Shown: positions 1 through 8,702, numbered from the stretch's first letter. The stretch: DNA of 17,500 bases from Apostichopus japonicus (GCF_037975245.1 NC_092570.1:9425001-9442500); one strand, 5' to 3'. Numbers and translations: made by a program. The notes: generated by a model not told the origin, from the letters alone.

Positions 1-438
1 GATAATAGCATTTGATATTTACATGTTATTCAGTATATCACGCCTTTTTGACAGTAATCACAAACACATTCTTGCTATATTTTTCAGAGACCCACGAGTT
101 ATCATTTTAAAAGGTTTGAAATTCTGACACTCTTCAAAATGCGGCAGTATTTAATTTTTAATTTTATTCAGTTCCATATCAACAGCGTAATGATATAGCT
201 ACATTCCATTTTTGACATTCAACATATTAAATATCACTTGTGTATTTAACGTTACTTGATCGAGATGTGGTTTGCAATAATTTTCAGGAAAATTCGTTTC
301 ATATATATAACTATTGGAGAATAAAACCATTACCTTGATCCGGCACATGCATATGGATTTCGCTGTGTGTACTACGTATTGTAATGTAGGCGCTCTATTT
401 TTGCCTTTATACGGCACTTATGTATGTTTATTTACTAT
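1..438. other. AT-rich intergenic DNA, nothing recognised
   Basis: No convincing exon, RNA gene or repeat is visible. The open frame on the minus strand at 199-417 resembles no family I know, is rich in Asn/Tyr/Ile/Cys as expected for translated AT-rich DNA, and is not flanked by clear splice sites. Confidence 0.6.
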
Positions 439-439
439 T

Positions 440-447
440 TATATATA

Positions 448-482
<35 letters not shown>

Positions 483-510
483 GAATATATATATATATAT
501 ATATAATATA
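440..510. repeat. (TA)n microsatellite, interrupted
   Basis: Long alternating TA tract broken once by AAATGAATA. It lies just outside the left inverted repeat of the Penelope-like element. A matching TA tract sits outside the right repeat (2780-2859), so it may be part of the element end or of its insertion site. Confidence 0.95.
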
Positions 511-543
511 ACGAAAATCCACGTTTACTCCAAAAGAAAATAT

Positions 544-643
544 TATAAGAGAAAAACAGAGAAATAAGATATGACTCATAATTGACAAATAAGGAGTAAG
601 TTTTAGAAAATATATTGGAATTTTCGGTCCCCCTGGGACCTTC
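544..643 (+). repeat. Left inverted repeat of the PLE (its 3' end)
   Basis: 100 bp that match the reverse complement of 2683-2782 at 99 of 100 positions; the only difference is in ATTGACAAATAAGG versus ATTGACATATAAGG. The repeat contains the hairpin GGTCCCCCTGGGACC. PLEs are known to carry terminal repeat copies, called pseudo-LTRs, in direct or inverted orientation. Confidence 0.93.
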
Positions 644-788
644 GTCAGCAATACTTGGCAGTCGAATAAGAAGTACAAAATGTGACACAATGAATGTATG
701 ACGCATGATAAGTGTAAGTTGCAATGGTGGAATTAAAACCAAATAAACCATGACTATACAGGAAGCGGATTAAGGAGCAAAGAACGGA

Positions 789-1316
789 TTACATATGCTT
801 GTAGAACTGGTAGTTGTTAAGGGGTCCCAAGTCTTTGTTGAGGCCGGTGATGTGAGACTTAATACGAAAGATCCAATCGATTTCTTTACGTTTACGTTCA
901 GTAGTTGATTTGAAGTTCGAGGCAATTAAAATACATTTTAGGTTTTTTAGAGAATGACTATGAAGATTGAAATGTTCGGACACTGGGAATCCTGCAAAAT
1001 TATCACGAATAGATTTTTTGTGATTATTAAAACGTAAGCGGAATCGGGAGCCTGTTTCACCTACATAATTGCCCTCTATGCAAAGTACACAATAGAAAAT
1101 GTAAATAACATTGATAGAATCACAAGAGAGGGAAGGGGGTCTAAGACTAAAGTCAACATTGGGAATCTTGACCACGGTGCCTGGGGTAACATGGGGGCAT
1201 ATTTGGCATCTAGGTTTACCGCAAGGAAAATTGCCTGCGGAGGTGGAAACTGAGCGGGGGAGTCTAGAGGAAGTGAGAAGAAATTTAAGGTTGGGGGGTT
1301 GACGAAATGCTAGCAT
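789..1316 (-). CDS. GIY-YIG endonuclease domain of the PLE (C-terminal part of the broken ORF)
   Basis: A 175-residue frame. In Penelope-like elements the GIY-YIG nuclease is thought to nick target DNA to prime reverse transcription. Visible landmarks are a Cys cluster CGKPRCQIC at residues 32-40, typical of the linker ahead of the PLE nuclease; the GIY-like strand IYIFYC at 71-76; the YIG-like strand YVGET at 84-88; an Arg/His-rich helix RFRLRFNNHKKSI at 91-103; and Glu in STTERKRKEIDW near 138-148. The first Met is probably not a true start. In PLEs this region is usually continuous with the RT, and the upstream RT frame ends 7 bases inside this one. One extra C in the run at about 1319-1323 would fuse them (…VPPMLAFR…). 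The nuclease domain itself has no internal stop. Confidence 0.88.
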   Translation of the reverse strand: MLAFRQPPNLKFLLTSSRLPRSVSTSAGNFPCGKPRCQICPHVTPGTVVKIPNVDFSLRPPSLSCDSINVIYIFYCVLCIEGNYVGETGSRFRLRFNNHKKSIRDNFAGFPVSEHFNLHSHSLKNLKCILIASNFKSTTERKRKEIDWIFRIKSHITGLNKDLGPLNNYQFYKHM

Positions 1317-2682
1317 GGGGGTACCTTAAACGATTCTCCTACAGACTGATCGTCTTGAAATACAGCAAATTCCTGTTTGATGGAGCGAATGAAAGATTTG
1401 ATGAGGGGGTTGTAACTGGTAACGAACGGAATGCGTGTGTTGGGACTTTTAGACTTGTATTTTAATAAGTCCTCACGGATCAACTTGTCGGCCCTGGAAA
1501 TACCCTGTCTAATTAAGTGAAGGGGGTATCCGACGTTCAAGAAATAACCAGTTAATATGGATACCTGGTGTTTAAAATCACATGGGTTGGAGCAAATGCG
1601 TTTAAGTCTAAGGCATTGGCTGTAAACAATAGAACTCTTGAGATTATGTGGGTGAAAACTATTAAAGTGTAAATACATATGAATATCAGTGGGCTTATAA
1701 TAGACCGAAGTGGTTAAGGAATTGCCATCCAACTTGACCAGAACATCTAGGAATGAAATTTGATGTTTGGAAACTTCGACAGAAAATTTAATGCTGTCAT
1801 GAAAAGAATTAACATGATCAAAGAAAGACTTAAGAGATTCTTCACCATGTGGCCAGACAAAAAATATATCGTCAATATATCTATAATAATGTGATGGCTT
1901 AAGAGGAGAAGTGGATAGCATTTCCTGTTCTAATTCGTGCATAAATATGTTGGCGTAACAAGGTGCCATCTTAGTGCCCATAGCGGTACCATTCATTTGT
2001 AGATAATATTTCCCGTTAAAAGAGAAATATTTATTACTTAATATGAAACGTAAAATGGGACCAAGATCATCACCTAAAGTGGGGTTGGTGGCATGCTCAC
2101 GAAGAAAATTTTGACAAGCGATAATTCCCTCATCATGAGGGATATTAGTGTACAAAGAGGATACATCCATAGCAACGAGTAAGGAATTAATTGGTAACGC
2201 CTGAATAGTGTTAAGAATTCTCAAAAAATGCGTAGTGTCCTGTATATAAGAAGGAATATGGGTTAATAAAGGGTTGAGTACGGAGTCCATGTATCCTGAA
2301 AGATGCTCAGTTAGCGTACCAATTCCTGAAATAATAGGTCGACAAGGAGGGAATAGCTTGAGTTTCCTGGCTAGCTTACAAATGTCAGAACGGCGGATAT
2401 TCTCAGGGTCAGAAGGGGTCACTCCGGGTAGTGCTTGTTGAGCCTCTGTTATTAATTTAGGTAGTTTGTGGACTTTAGGTAAAGTACGGTACCCAACGAC
2501 GGATTCTTAGGTGTAAGTTCTGCTATCTTGGTTGCTACGTGTTGTGGTACCGATTGACATAATTCGTCAATTTTGGGTTGGAAGAGTCTGGAAGGGTCCT
2601 CCGGTAATATCTTGTAAAAATCAGAGTTACTAAGTTGCTTCTCTGCTTCAAAAATGTAGTCGGTAGTGTTAAGAATAGTTGT
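1310..2682 (-). pseudogene. PLE reverse transcriptase, frameshifted and 5'-truncated
   Basis: The main open block runs from 2422 to 1310 (370 residues). Counting from codon 2422, it shows RT motif A (LLVAMDVSSLYTNIP, catalytic Asp near 86), motif B (GTAMGTKMAPCYANIF, 145-160), the catalytic YIDD box (YRYIDDIFFVW, 180-190), FLDVLV near 224 and the PLE thumb signature KPTDIHMYLHF (243-253). The codon at 2422 is GTG and not a real start: the same frame continues upstream through LPKVHK, a conserved PLE motif, to an in-frame TAA near 2508. A different frame, open from about 2470 up to the 5' inverted repeat, reads QLSNSDFYKIL and then LTPKNPSLGTVLYL. A second frameshift therefore lies near 2476-2482. 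At the 3' end the frame stops after FKVPPC, one base out of register with the GIY-YIG domain. It is a broken copy. Confidence 0.9.
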
Positions 2683-2776
2683 GAAGGTCCCAGGGGGACC
2701 GAAAATTCCAATATATTTTCTAAAACTTACTCCTTATATGTCAATTATGAGTCATATCTTATTTCTCTGTTTTTCT

Positions 2777-2782
<6 letters not shown>
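2683..2782 (-). repeat. Right inverted repeat of the PLE (its 5' end)
   Basis: Reverse-complement partner of 544-643, with one mismatch in 100 bp. It joins directly to an open reading frame of the RT polyprotein with no 5' UTR between them. This suggests a copy of the 3' terminal sequence was attached, inverted, to a truncated 5' end. Confidence 0.93.

Positions 2783-2859
<77 letters not shown>
2780..2859. repeat. (TA)n microsatellite
   Basis: About 80 bp of pure TA dinucleotide between the PLE's 5' inverted repeat and a tRNA-like SINE head on the same strand. It may serve both as the outer edge of the PLE and as the simple-repeat tail of the SINE. Confidence 0.97.
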
Positions 2860-2863
<4 letters not shown>

Positions 2864-2907
2864 ATCGTAATGAGTTTGTAAATCAAGAACAGTGAAACAA
2901 ACTTTCA

Positions 2908-2981
2908 GCCTCCACCAGGATTCGAGCCACGGGCCTCCCGCTCTGTACGCGGACACCCTAACCACTAGGCTATATGGACGC
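2908..2981 (-). repeat. tRNA-derived SINE head or tRNA pseudogene
   Basis: Read on the minus strand from 2981, this is 74 nt with tRNA layout. The acceptor arms GCGTCCA and TGGAGGC pair at 6 of 7 positions. There is an A box TAGCCTAGTGG, a five-pair anticodon stem TCCGC/GCGGG around the loop GTACAGA, and a B box GGCTCGAATCC with one departure from GGTTCGANTCC. D and T stems are imperfect and no terminal CCA is encoded, so an internally promoted (pol III) SINE head or tRNA relic is likelier than a working tRNA. About 50 bp of unique-looking sequence and then the (TA)n tract follow downstream, which would fit a short SINE with a simple-repeat tail. Confidence 0.72.
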
Positions 2982-2989
2982 TGATTGTA

Positions 2990-3328
2990 TGTCCAGAGGT
3001 TCGAAACCGGTAAGGAAGGTCTATATGTTTGGGACTTGCTATTCTGTGTATTTAAGACTTGCATGTGTCTCAAGCATGAATGTATTACGGTATCCTCACA
3101 GGATAATACTTCCGTGTCTCAGGTATGCATTTCTTTAATGGAATTATATAACGGACACAGGACAATCTTAGCTATTATATATTTGCATATAGGTGCGTGA
3201 TTTTTACAAACACCACACGTTAATATGCCAATTTTTTGGCATAATGCTTATTTTCTCAAGCGATATAAATTATTTTCGACATTTCGGTAAAAACTAAACA
3301 GCCATGAACGTCGTTTACGTATTATACA
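2990..3328. other. Unassigned sequence
   Basis: No exon, RNA or repeat signal recognised. The short open frames here show no family motif. Confidence 0.5.
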
Positions 3329-3470
3329 CAGGGACGTAGCTAAGGCCTGATGATTGAGAGTGGGTAGGGGGGGGGGGGGAGATGTAGTGGCTGAAATTCC
3401 AACTGGATGGGATTTGGAGCCAGAAAATTCCGACTGCTGCCTTGTAACCCGCAGCCCCCCCCCCCCCCCC
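3329..3470. repeat. Possible solo DNA-transposon end with opposed G13 and C16 tracts
   Basis: CAGGGACGTAGC at 3329-3340 differs at one position from the CAGGGGCGTAGC terminus of the complete hAT-type element at 13853. It is followed by 13 G (3367-3379) and, 75 bp later, 16 C (3455-3470), which can pair as a hairpin. No inverse CTG-type end was found downstream, so this would be a truncated or solo end. Confidence 0.4.
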
Positions 3471-3479
3471 ACACACCCT

Positions 3480-3830
3480 ACTCGTCAACGATACAGTCAG
3501 TGTCAGTCAGTCAGACACTCCATCTTTCGCGACTGCACTTTTGTTTTTTCGGTACATTTGTACCACTGGCCCTCACTTCACAAATTTATTAATCACTCTG
3601 GTTAGCGAGTAAGCAATGAGTATAAGTTATCTGCTTGATAGGCTACATAGACTACCAACTAAAAAAGCTATGTTAATGTAACAAAGGGGAAAACTTTTCT
3701 TTTTCAACAAATTATATTCGACGACATAGTGAACTACCCCAAAATACAGTGCTTTTTCCTAGCGCGCTTAATATTATTTTCTTGGGGGAGGGGGGGGGGT
3801 GGGCTACTTATCACTCACATGAAAAAAAAT
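3480..3830. other. Unassigned sequence with a poly-G tract
   Basis: Contains a short CAGT-rich stretch (3495-3515) and an interrupted G run at about 3785-3803. Nothing else is recognised. Translated frames across 3354-3605 are driven by the G/C tracts and are not credible genes. Confidence 0.5.
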
Positions 3831-3835
3831 TAAAT

Positions 3836-3877
3836 TGTTCACTTCATTCCAACTGAGCATTGGGAATGAAGTGAACA
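3836..3877. repeat. 15-bp perfect hairpin at the head of a tandem array
   Basis: TGTTCACTTCATTCC (3836-3850) and its exact reverse complement (3863-3877) are separated by 12 nt. The right arm is also the start of the ~106-bp tandem unit that follows, so the left arm is an inverted piece of that unit. Confidence 0.85.
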
Positions 3878-4180
3878 GTTAAACATTTTGCAGAAAAATG
3901 TTGAGTTGACGAGATACGATAAGTTGCCAATTAAACATTTTGCAGAAAATTTTACAATTGCTCAATTGGGATGAAGTGAACAATTGAACATTTTGACAAA
4001 AACATGTCCAATTAACGAGATAAGATAAGTTGTCAATTGAACATTTTGCAGAAAATTTTTCAATTGCTCAGATGGAATGAAGTGAACAAGTGAACAATTT
4101 GCAGCAAAATGTCCAATACACGAGATATGATAAGTTGTCAATTAAACATTTTTCAAAAATTGTTCAATTGCTCAGTTTAA
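3860..4180. repeat. Tandem repeat, ~106-bp unit, about 3 copies
   Basis: ATGAAGTGAAC recurs at 3866, 3971 and 4077 (spacings 105 and 106). Each is followed by ACATTTTG-CAGAAAA, ACGAGATA-GATAAGTTG-CAATT and CAATTGCTCA blocks. The copies have drifted by substitutions and small gaps. Confidence 0.85.
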
Positions 4181-4189
4181 GCAACTAAG

Positions 4190-4835
4190 CAATCCAACAT
4201 TTTTCTGTTTGTTTTTTGGGATAAGATTTTATCTTGTTATTTTAACAATTTACTGAAAATTTCACTTTATGGGCAAAGTTTTTCTTATGTTGATGGCCAT
4301 TTTAAGCTTCCGTAGAATAACATTGAGCGTTTTAATTGTATACGTTGTGTAGTAGTTTATTAGGTATTTTTTTTAGAGTTTTCAAAATCACACGAAGTTT
4401 TGTATGGTGGAGTATAAGAACCACGAGATACAATTTCTTAATATGACAAGGAAAACGTGGTAAATATGACTGATTAAAGGTCAAGTTTGACCGAAAATTG
4501 TAGGTCACTCACAAATAGCAAGAATTTATGAAAAATAGAGTGCGACAGTCGGAAAAATTAGAGTGCCACAGTCGGAAATTCCGTACTCATAAGCGTACGT
4601 ATACAATTTTAATCTAAGGCTGATGGGTACAGTTTCTTCCTCGTTATGATCCCCCACTATAATTTTCAGTTGATATATGTAATCAACATATTATGTTAAA
4701 CTAAAAGTAAGTATAGGTATCATCAACCTATATATGAAATTGATCGCAGAGTCAATCAGGTGTAATAGATTTAGGGAGGGGAAATTGATTGTGGGGTGAG
4801 GGGCTTCGAGTTCAAATACGTATACTCATCAAAAG
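4190..4835. other. Unassigned AT-rich sequence with a small duplication
   Basis: The only structure seen is a two-copy 23-bp tandem duplication of AGAGTGCGACAGTCGGAAA at 4537 and 4560 (one mismatch). No exon or RNA gene is recognised. Confidence 0.5.
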
Positions 4836-4837
4836 TA

Positions 4838-5215
4838 GTCTGTAATGGCCCCAAATTACGGCATGCTGTAATTGCTGGAAGTTTTCAAAAAGGTCCTTTC
4901 CTGAAGGTGTTCACTCTCCATATTGTTCGCTGACATTATAAACACACACAACAAGATGACTAAATTTCCCAGTTAGGTAAATTTCCTCCAAGGTGGTTAA
5001 TAAAACAGTTTAAGAATTTTAACATAAGGTGACCATATTTTAATATGTAGCATATATGGGACCAATAAATAGTAATATTTAGTAGTGTAGGGTCTACTCG
5101 TTTGTATTGGGCTTTAACCTAGTGAAGTTGCATATAACAAGGTTTGAACCTAACTGGAGACCAAAACTTCCCGGTATGTAACACCTTCGAAAAATAAATG
5201 AAGAGGCGCGGGAGG
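4838..5215 (+). repeat. Superunit 1, leading segment (A)
   Basis: Starts AGTCTGTAATGGCC and runs through AGGTGACCATATTTTAATATG, GCATATATGGGACCAAT and TTTGAACCTAACTGGA to CACCTTCGAAAAATAAA. The same landmarks recur in order at 6665-7020, and its first ~250 bp recur inverted at 7770-8012 and 9375-9608. Confidence 0.82.
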
Positions 5216-6575
5216 GGTGGGGGGGGGGGGGTCGGGGGTCGGAAAGAGGATTCAAGAAATAATGTAATATATTGGCTTCTTAAATAGTGCAGTTCCTAAA
5301 GGGTCTACTCGTTTGTACTGGATTTTAATGCCTTCTAAATCGCTTAATTTTCAAACATGTTCTGTGAAGACTACTATATTTCAGTCATACTTTCCCAAGC
5401 GTGGGCACAATTCCCCTAAGCGTGGGCACAATAAAGTTACTGTCACACATGCATGTTAACCAATATGTATATGTGTATCTATGTATATGTGTCGGGGGGG
5501 GGGGGGGGGTCGGGGGTCGGAAAGAGGATTCAAGAAAGTATGTAATATATATAGGATTCTTTAATAGTGCAGTTCCTAAAGGGTCTACTCGTTTGTATTG
5601 GGTTTTAATTCCTTCTAAATTGCTTAATTTTCAAACGGTTTCTGTGAAGACTACTATATTTCAGTCATACTTTCCCAAGCGTGGGCACAATTCCCCTAAG
5701 CGTGGGCACAATAAAGTTACTGTCACACATGCATATTAACAATATGTATATGTGTATATATGTATATGTGTCTCGGGGGGGGGGGGGGGGGGGTTGGGGG
5801 CCGGAAAGAGGATTCAAGAAAGTATGTAATATATAGGCTTCTTTAATAGTGCAGTTCCTAAAGGGTCTACTCGTTTGTATTGGGTTTTAATGCTTTCTAA
5901 ATCGCTTAATTTTCGAACAGTTTCTGTGAAGACTACTATATTTCAGTCATACTTTCCCAAGCGTGGGCACAATTCTCCTAAGCGTGGGCACAATAAAGTT
6001 ACTGTCACACATGCATATTAACAATATGTATATGTGTTTATATCTATATGTGTCGGGGGGGGGGGGTCGGGTGTCGGAAAGAGGATTCAAGAAAGTATGT
6101 AATATATAGGCTTCTTAAATAGTGCAGTTCCTAAAGGGTCTACTCGTTTGAATTGGGTTTTAATGCTTTCTAAATCGCTTAATTTTCGAACAGTTTCTGT
6201 GAAGACTACTATATTTCAGTCATACTTTCCCAAGCGTGGGCACAATTCTCCTAAGCGTGGGCACAATAAAGTTACTGTCACAAATGCATGTTAACCAAAA
6301 TGTGTATATATGTATATGTGTCGGGGGGGGGGTGGGTCGGGGGTCGGAAAGAGGATTCAAGAAAGTATGTAATATATAGGCTTCTTAAATAGTGCAGTTC
6401 CTTAAGGGTCTACTCGTTTGTATTGGGTTTTAATGCCAACTAAATCGCTTAATTTTCGAACAGTTTCTGTGAAGACTACTATATTTCAGTCACACTTTCC
6501 CAAGCGTGGGCACAATTCCCCTAAGCGTGGGCACAATAAAGTTACTGTCACACATGCATGTTAACCAATATGTAT
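5216..6575 (+). repeat. Tandem array, 270-282-bp unit, 5 copies
   Basis: TTTCCCAAGCGTGGGCACAA falls at 5391, 5671, 5953, 6226 and 6496 (spacings 280, 282, 273 and 270). Each unit has, in order, a poly-G tract of about 9-18 G, TCGGAAAGAGGATTCAAGAA, GGGTCTACTCGTTTGTATTG, GAAGACTACTATATTTCAGTC, two tandem copies of AAGCGTGGGCACAAT, an AATAAA, and an alternating TATATGTGTATA stretch. Copies are highly similar, so the amplification is recent or homogenised. The 112-residue frame at 5401-5739 is this repeat translated and not a gene. Confidence 0.95.
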
Positions 6576-6577
6576 AT

Positions 6578-6655
6578 GTGTAGTGTATGCGGCTGCGTTC
6601 ATTATACAGTTGTCTATGTATATATGTTAATCGTACATATGTCTGTATCTGAGAC
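6578..6655 (+). repeat. Superunit 1, closing segment (C)
   Basis: GTGTAGTGTATGCGGCTGCG through TTAATCGTACATATGTCTG. It recurs after the next unit at 7255-7325 (TAGTGTACGCGGCTGCGTGC through ACGTCTGTATCT), which defines the end of a larger tandem superunit. Confidence 0.8.
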
Positions 6656-6664
6656 TGTATCTGT

Positions 6665-7325
6665 GGACTGTATTGGCCGCAAATTAAGCAACTTGCAATA
6701 ATTGCTAGGAATGTTCAAAAAAATACTTTCCTTGGAGGTCTTCGCTCTCCAAATTGTTCTCAGACATTCTTAATGAACACAAAATATGACTGAATGTCTA
6801 GTGAAGTATTTTTTCTTCCAACGAGGTAATATAACCGTTTAAGAATATTGACCAGGGGTGAGGTGACCATTTTTGAATATATGGCATATATGGGCCAATA
6901 CAGCATACTTTAATCCTTGTACATAACCTATATTAGTTGCATATAACAAGTTTGAACCTAACTGGACACCCAAACTTCTCCCGTAGCAACGTAAACACCT
7001 TCGAAAATTAAACGGGTGAGAGGGGGGGGGGGGGTCGGAGTGTTTGAAAGAGAATACATGAAAGTATATGATGTATAGGCTTTTGTCTCACTTGCATTTT
7101 CTTCATGGGGCCTTCTCGTTTGTACATGGTGTAATGCCTTCCAAATTGTTAAATTTAAGAACAGGTTTTATGACAACTAGCCTATATACTTTCCCAAGCG
7201 TGGGCACAATTCCCTAAGCGTGCATGGCACAATACGGATCATATGTATATATGTGTGTGTATAGTGTACGCGGCTGCGTGCAGTACACGTTGTATATGTT
7301 CATTTTAATCGTTACGTCTGTATCT
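6665..7325 (+). repeat. Superunit 2: segments A, one 280-bp-type unit, and C
   Basis: A second, more diverged copy of the whole structure: A at 6665-7020, a single poly-G unit at 7020-7250 (including TTTCCCAAGCGTGGGCACAA at 7190), and C at 7255-7325. In superunit 1 the middle unit is present five times, so the amplification happened inside one superunit. Confidence 0.82.
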
Positions 7326-7329
7326 AGCC

Positions 7330-7769
7330 GGTAAGCAATGGGCCCTACCTACAAGTTGTTTTTCATTCTATATATTAATCTTCGTGGCATTGTTCCACTA
7401 ATTTTGAGGTGAATGTTTGTAAAACGTTTCCATGTTTGAATTCAATAACATTATCTACAATAGAAAATATTCAATAGAAATGAACGTGGAACACATTTCT
7501 GGCGTCAACATGTCTCATTTATTCACACTTGCTTTCTATCGCTGCAACAGAAACATTTGCAGCAATGAATAAGAGAGGAAAGGGAGAGCAAAATCGTTAT
7601 TAAGTTGTCGCATTCCTGCAGTAAAGAGTGCACCGTCTTAACTACAAATTTATAAATATATACTTTGTACCTCGTAAAACGTGTTTGGTAAAGTATGTTC
7701 TTTACTTTGAATCTTTTACTTGCAATTGTTTAGATTTTACACCCCAATACAAAACCAGTATATCCCGCT
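7330..7769. other. Unassigned sequence
   Basis: No confident feature. The minus strand has a good acceptor-like pyrimidine tract ending CTGTTGCAG near 7549-7555, but the sequence after it reaches stops quickly and shows no family similarity. Confidence 0.45.
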
Positions 7770-8012
7770 CCAAAGGTTTGCTGTTTTGGCCCCTAATATG
7801 CCAGGTATTCAAATATGGTCACCTTTGATACAAAAAAAAATATTGTATTTGTATTACCACCCTTGAGGAAATTAACATTCAGTCATTTTATGTCTTTAAT
7901 TTAGAAAGTATGAGAACAATTTGGAAAGTAAAGACCTTCTGGAAGGTAATTTTTGTAAATTTCTGGCAGTTATATATAGCGTGCTATAATTTGTGGCATA
8001 TGCAGACTACCT
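7770..8012 (-). repeat. Inverted copy of segment A
   Basis: Reverse-complement match to 4838-5090 and 6665-6920. Shared landmarks are AATATGGTCACCTT, ACCACCCTTGAGGAAATTA, CATTCAGTCAT, GAACAATTTGGAAAGTAAAG, and a CAGACTA border. Divergence is substantial but the order is conserved. Confidence 0.75.
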
Positions 8013-8490
8013 TTCATCCATTTAGCCACCGACAAATTGCTCAACGGGCAAGTATTAGCTTTGAAGTTATGTTTTCAGGATCACCGCCCTATAAGTGTGT
8101 TATACTTGTGCACATAATGGTAGCAGTGTTATACATATGAGCTGTTAATGTTACCCTAAAACTGTGGCTTTCTAGGCATTAACCCATCATTTCATGCTCA
8201 CGACCCGACCTATAGCCAGATTGTTTAACAGGTGAGTTACAACTCCATGATTTAACTAGTAATTAGCTAGGAAGCACATTAACGCAGGAGGATCGCCATC
8301 CTTTTGGAAATTTTCCAGTTCATATACACCCTTAATGGGGTATAAGAGAATGTATAGCAAACGCTGATACGTGTGCGAAAATTATCAAAGGAGAAAACAA
8401 CCTCCCCGTGTGAAAAGAAAACAAAGAACAATAAGAAAGCAGACGTTAATTCAGTAAGAGTATACTATTACTTTCAAACGTATATAGTAT
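8013..8490. other. Unassigned sequence
   Basis: Nothing recognised. The open frame at 7910-8140 is mostly the inverted segment-A repeat and is discounted. Confidence 0.45.
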
Positions 8491-8493
8491 CAG

Positions 8494-8518
8494 CAGGGAG
8501 TTGTTATGCAACTCCCTG
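8494..8518. repeat. Perfect 10-bp hairpin
   Basis: CAGGGAGTTG, a 5-nt loop TTATG, then CAACTCCCTG. First of four strong inverted repeats within about 540 bp. Confidence 0.85.
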
Positions 8519-8530
8519 GTATTAGTCAGC

Positions 8531-8560
8531 CCATGGAGCTATAAACAGATAGCTCCATGG
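8531..8560. repeat. Perfect 12-bp hairpin
   Basis: CCATGGAGCTAT, a 6-nt loop AAACAG, then ATAGCTCCATGG. It begins 12 bp after the preceding hairpin. Confidence 0.87.
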
Positions 8561-8702
8561 TCAGCCATACATTTCGTACGCTATTCGCGGTCACATTATT
8601 AACCCTCCTGTTGTCATGTAAGCAGCTTTGACCGCGTTTGAAAACAAGCGCGTTTTTTCATGCTGGTTTTGCTGTCGTTTGATTGGAGGATGAACAGCGA
8701 CT

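Larger units (their letters stand above)
544..2782 (-). mobile_element. Penelope-like retroelement (PLE), 5'-truncated, with inverted terminal repeats
   Basis: Read on the minus strand, this block encodes a PLE-type reverse transcriptase followed by a GIY-YIG endonuclease, the domain order that defines endonuclease-bearing Penelope-like elements. The ends are a 100-bp inverted repeat (544-643 and 2683-2782) differing at one position, and each end then runs into a (TA)n tract. Full-length PLE proteins have a longer N-terminal region before the RT. Here the open frame runs directly into the 5' inverted repeat, so the 5' coding part is missing. At least two frameshifts break the coding sequence, so this copy is not expected to be autonomous. 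A target-site duplication could not be identified because the flanks are TA repeats. Confidence 0.9.

Noticed and set aside
2908-2981. Functional tRNA gene
   Set aside because: Acceptor and anticodon stems pair well, but the D and T stems have mismatches, the B box departs from consensus, and the context matches a SINE head or relic.
2635-3073. Open frames with Ile-Tyr repeats on both strands
   Set aside because: They translate the (TA)n tract, the PLE inverted repeat and the SINE head.
3860-4180. CRISPR-like array
   Set aside because: Whole units repeat without unique spacers between short identical repeats, and the window is eukaryotic.
5401-5739. 112-residue open frame as a gene
   Set aside because: It spans the 280-bp tandem repeat and includes the poly-G tract; it is a by-product of the repeat.
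7628-8140. Two plus-strand open frames (7628-7828, 7910-8140)
   Set aside because: Both overlap the inverted copy of segment A and have no recognisable motif.
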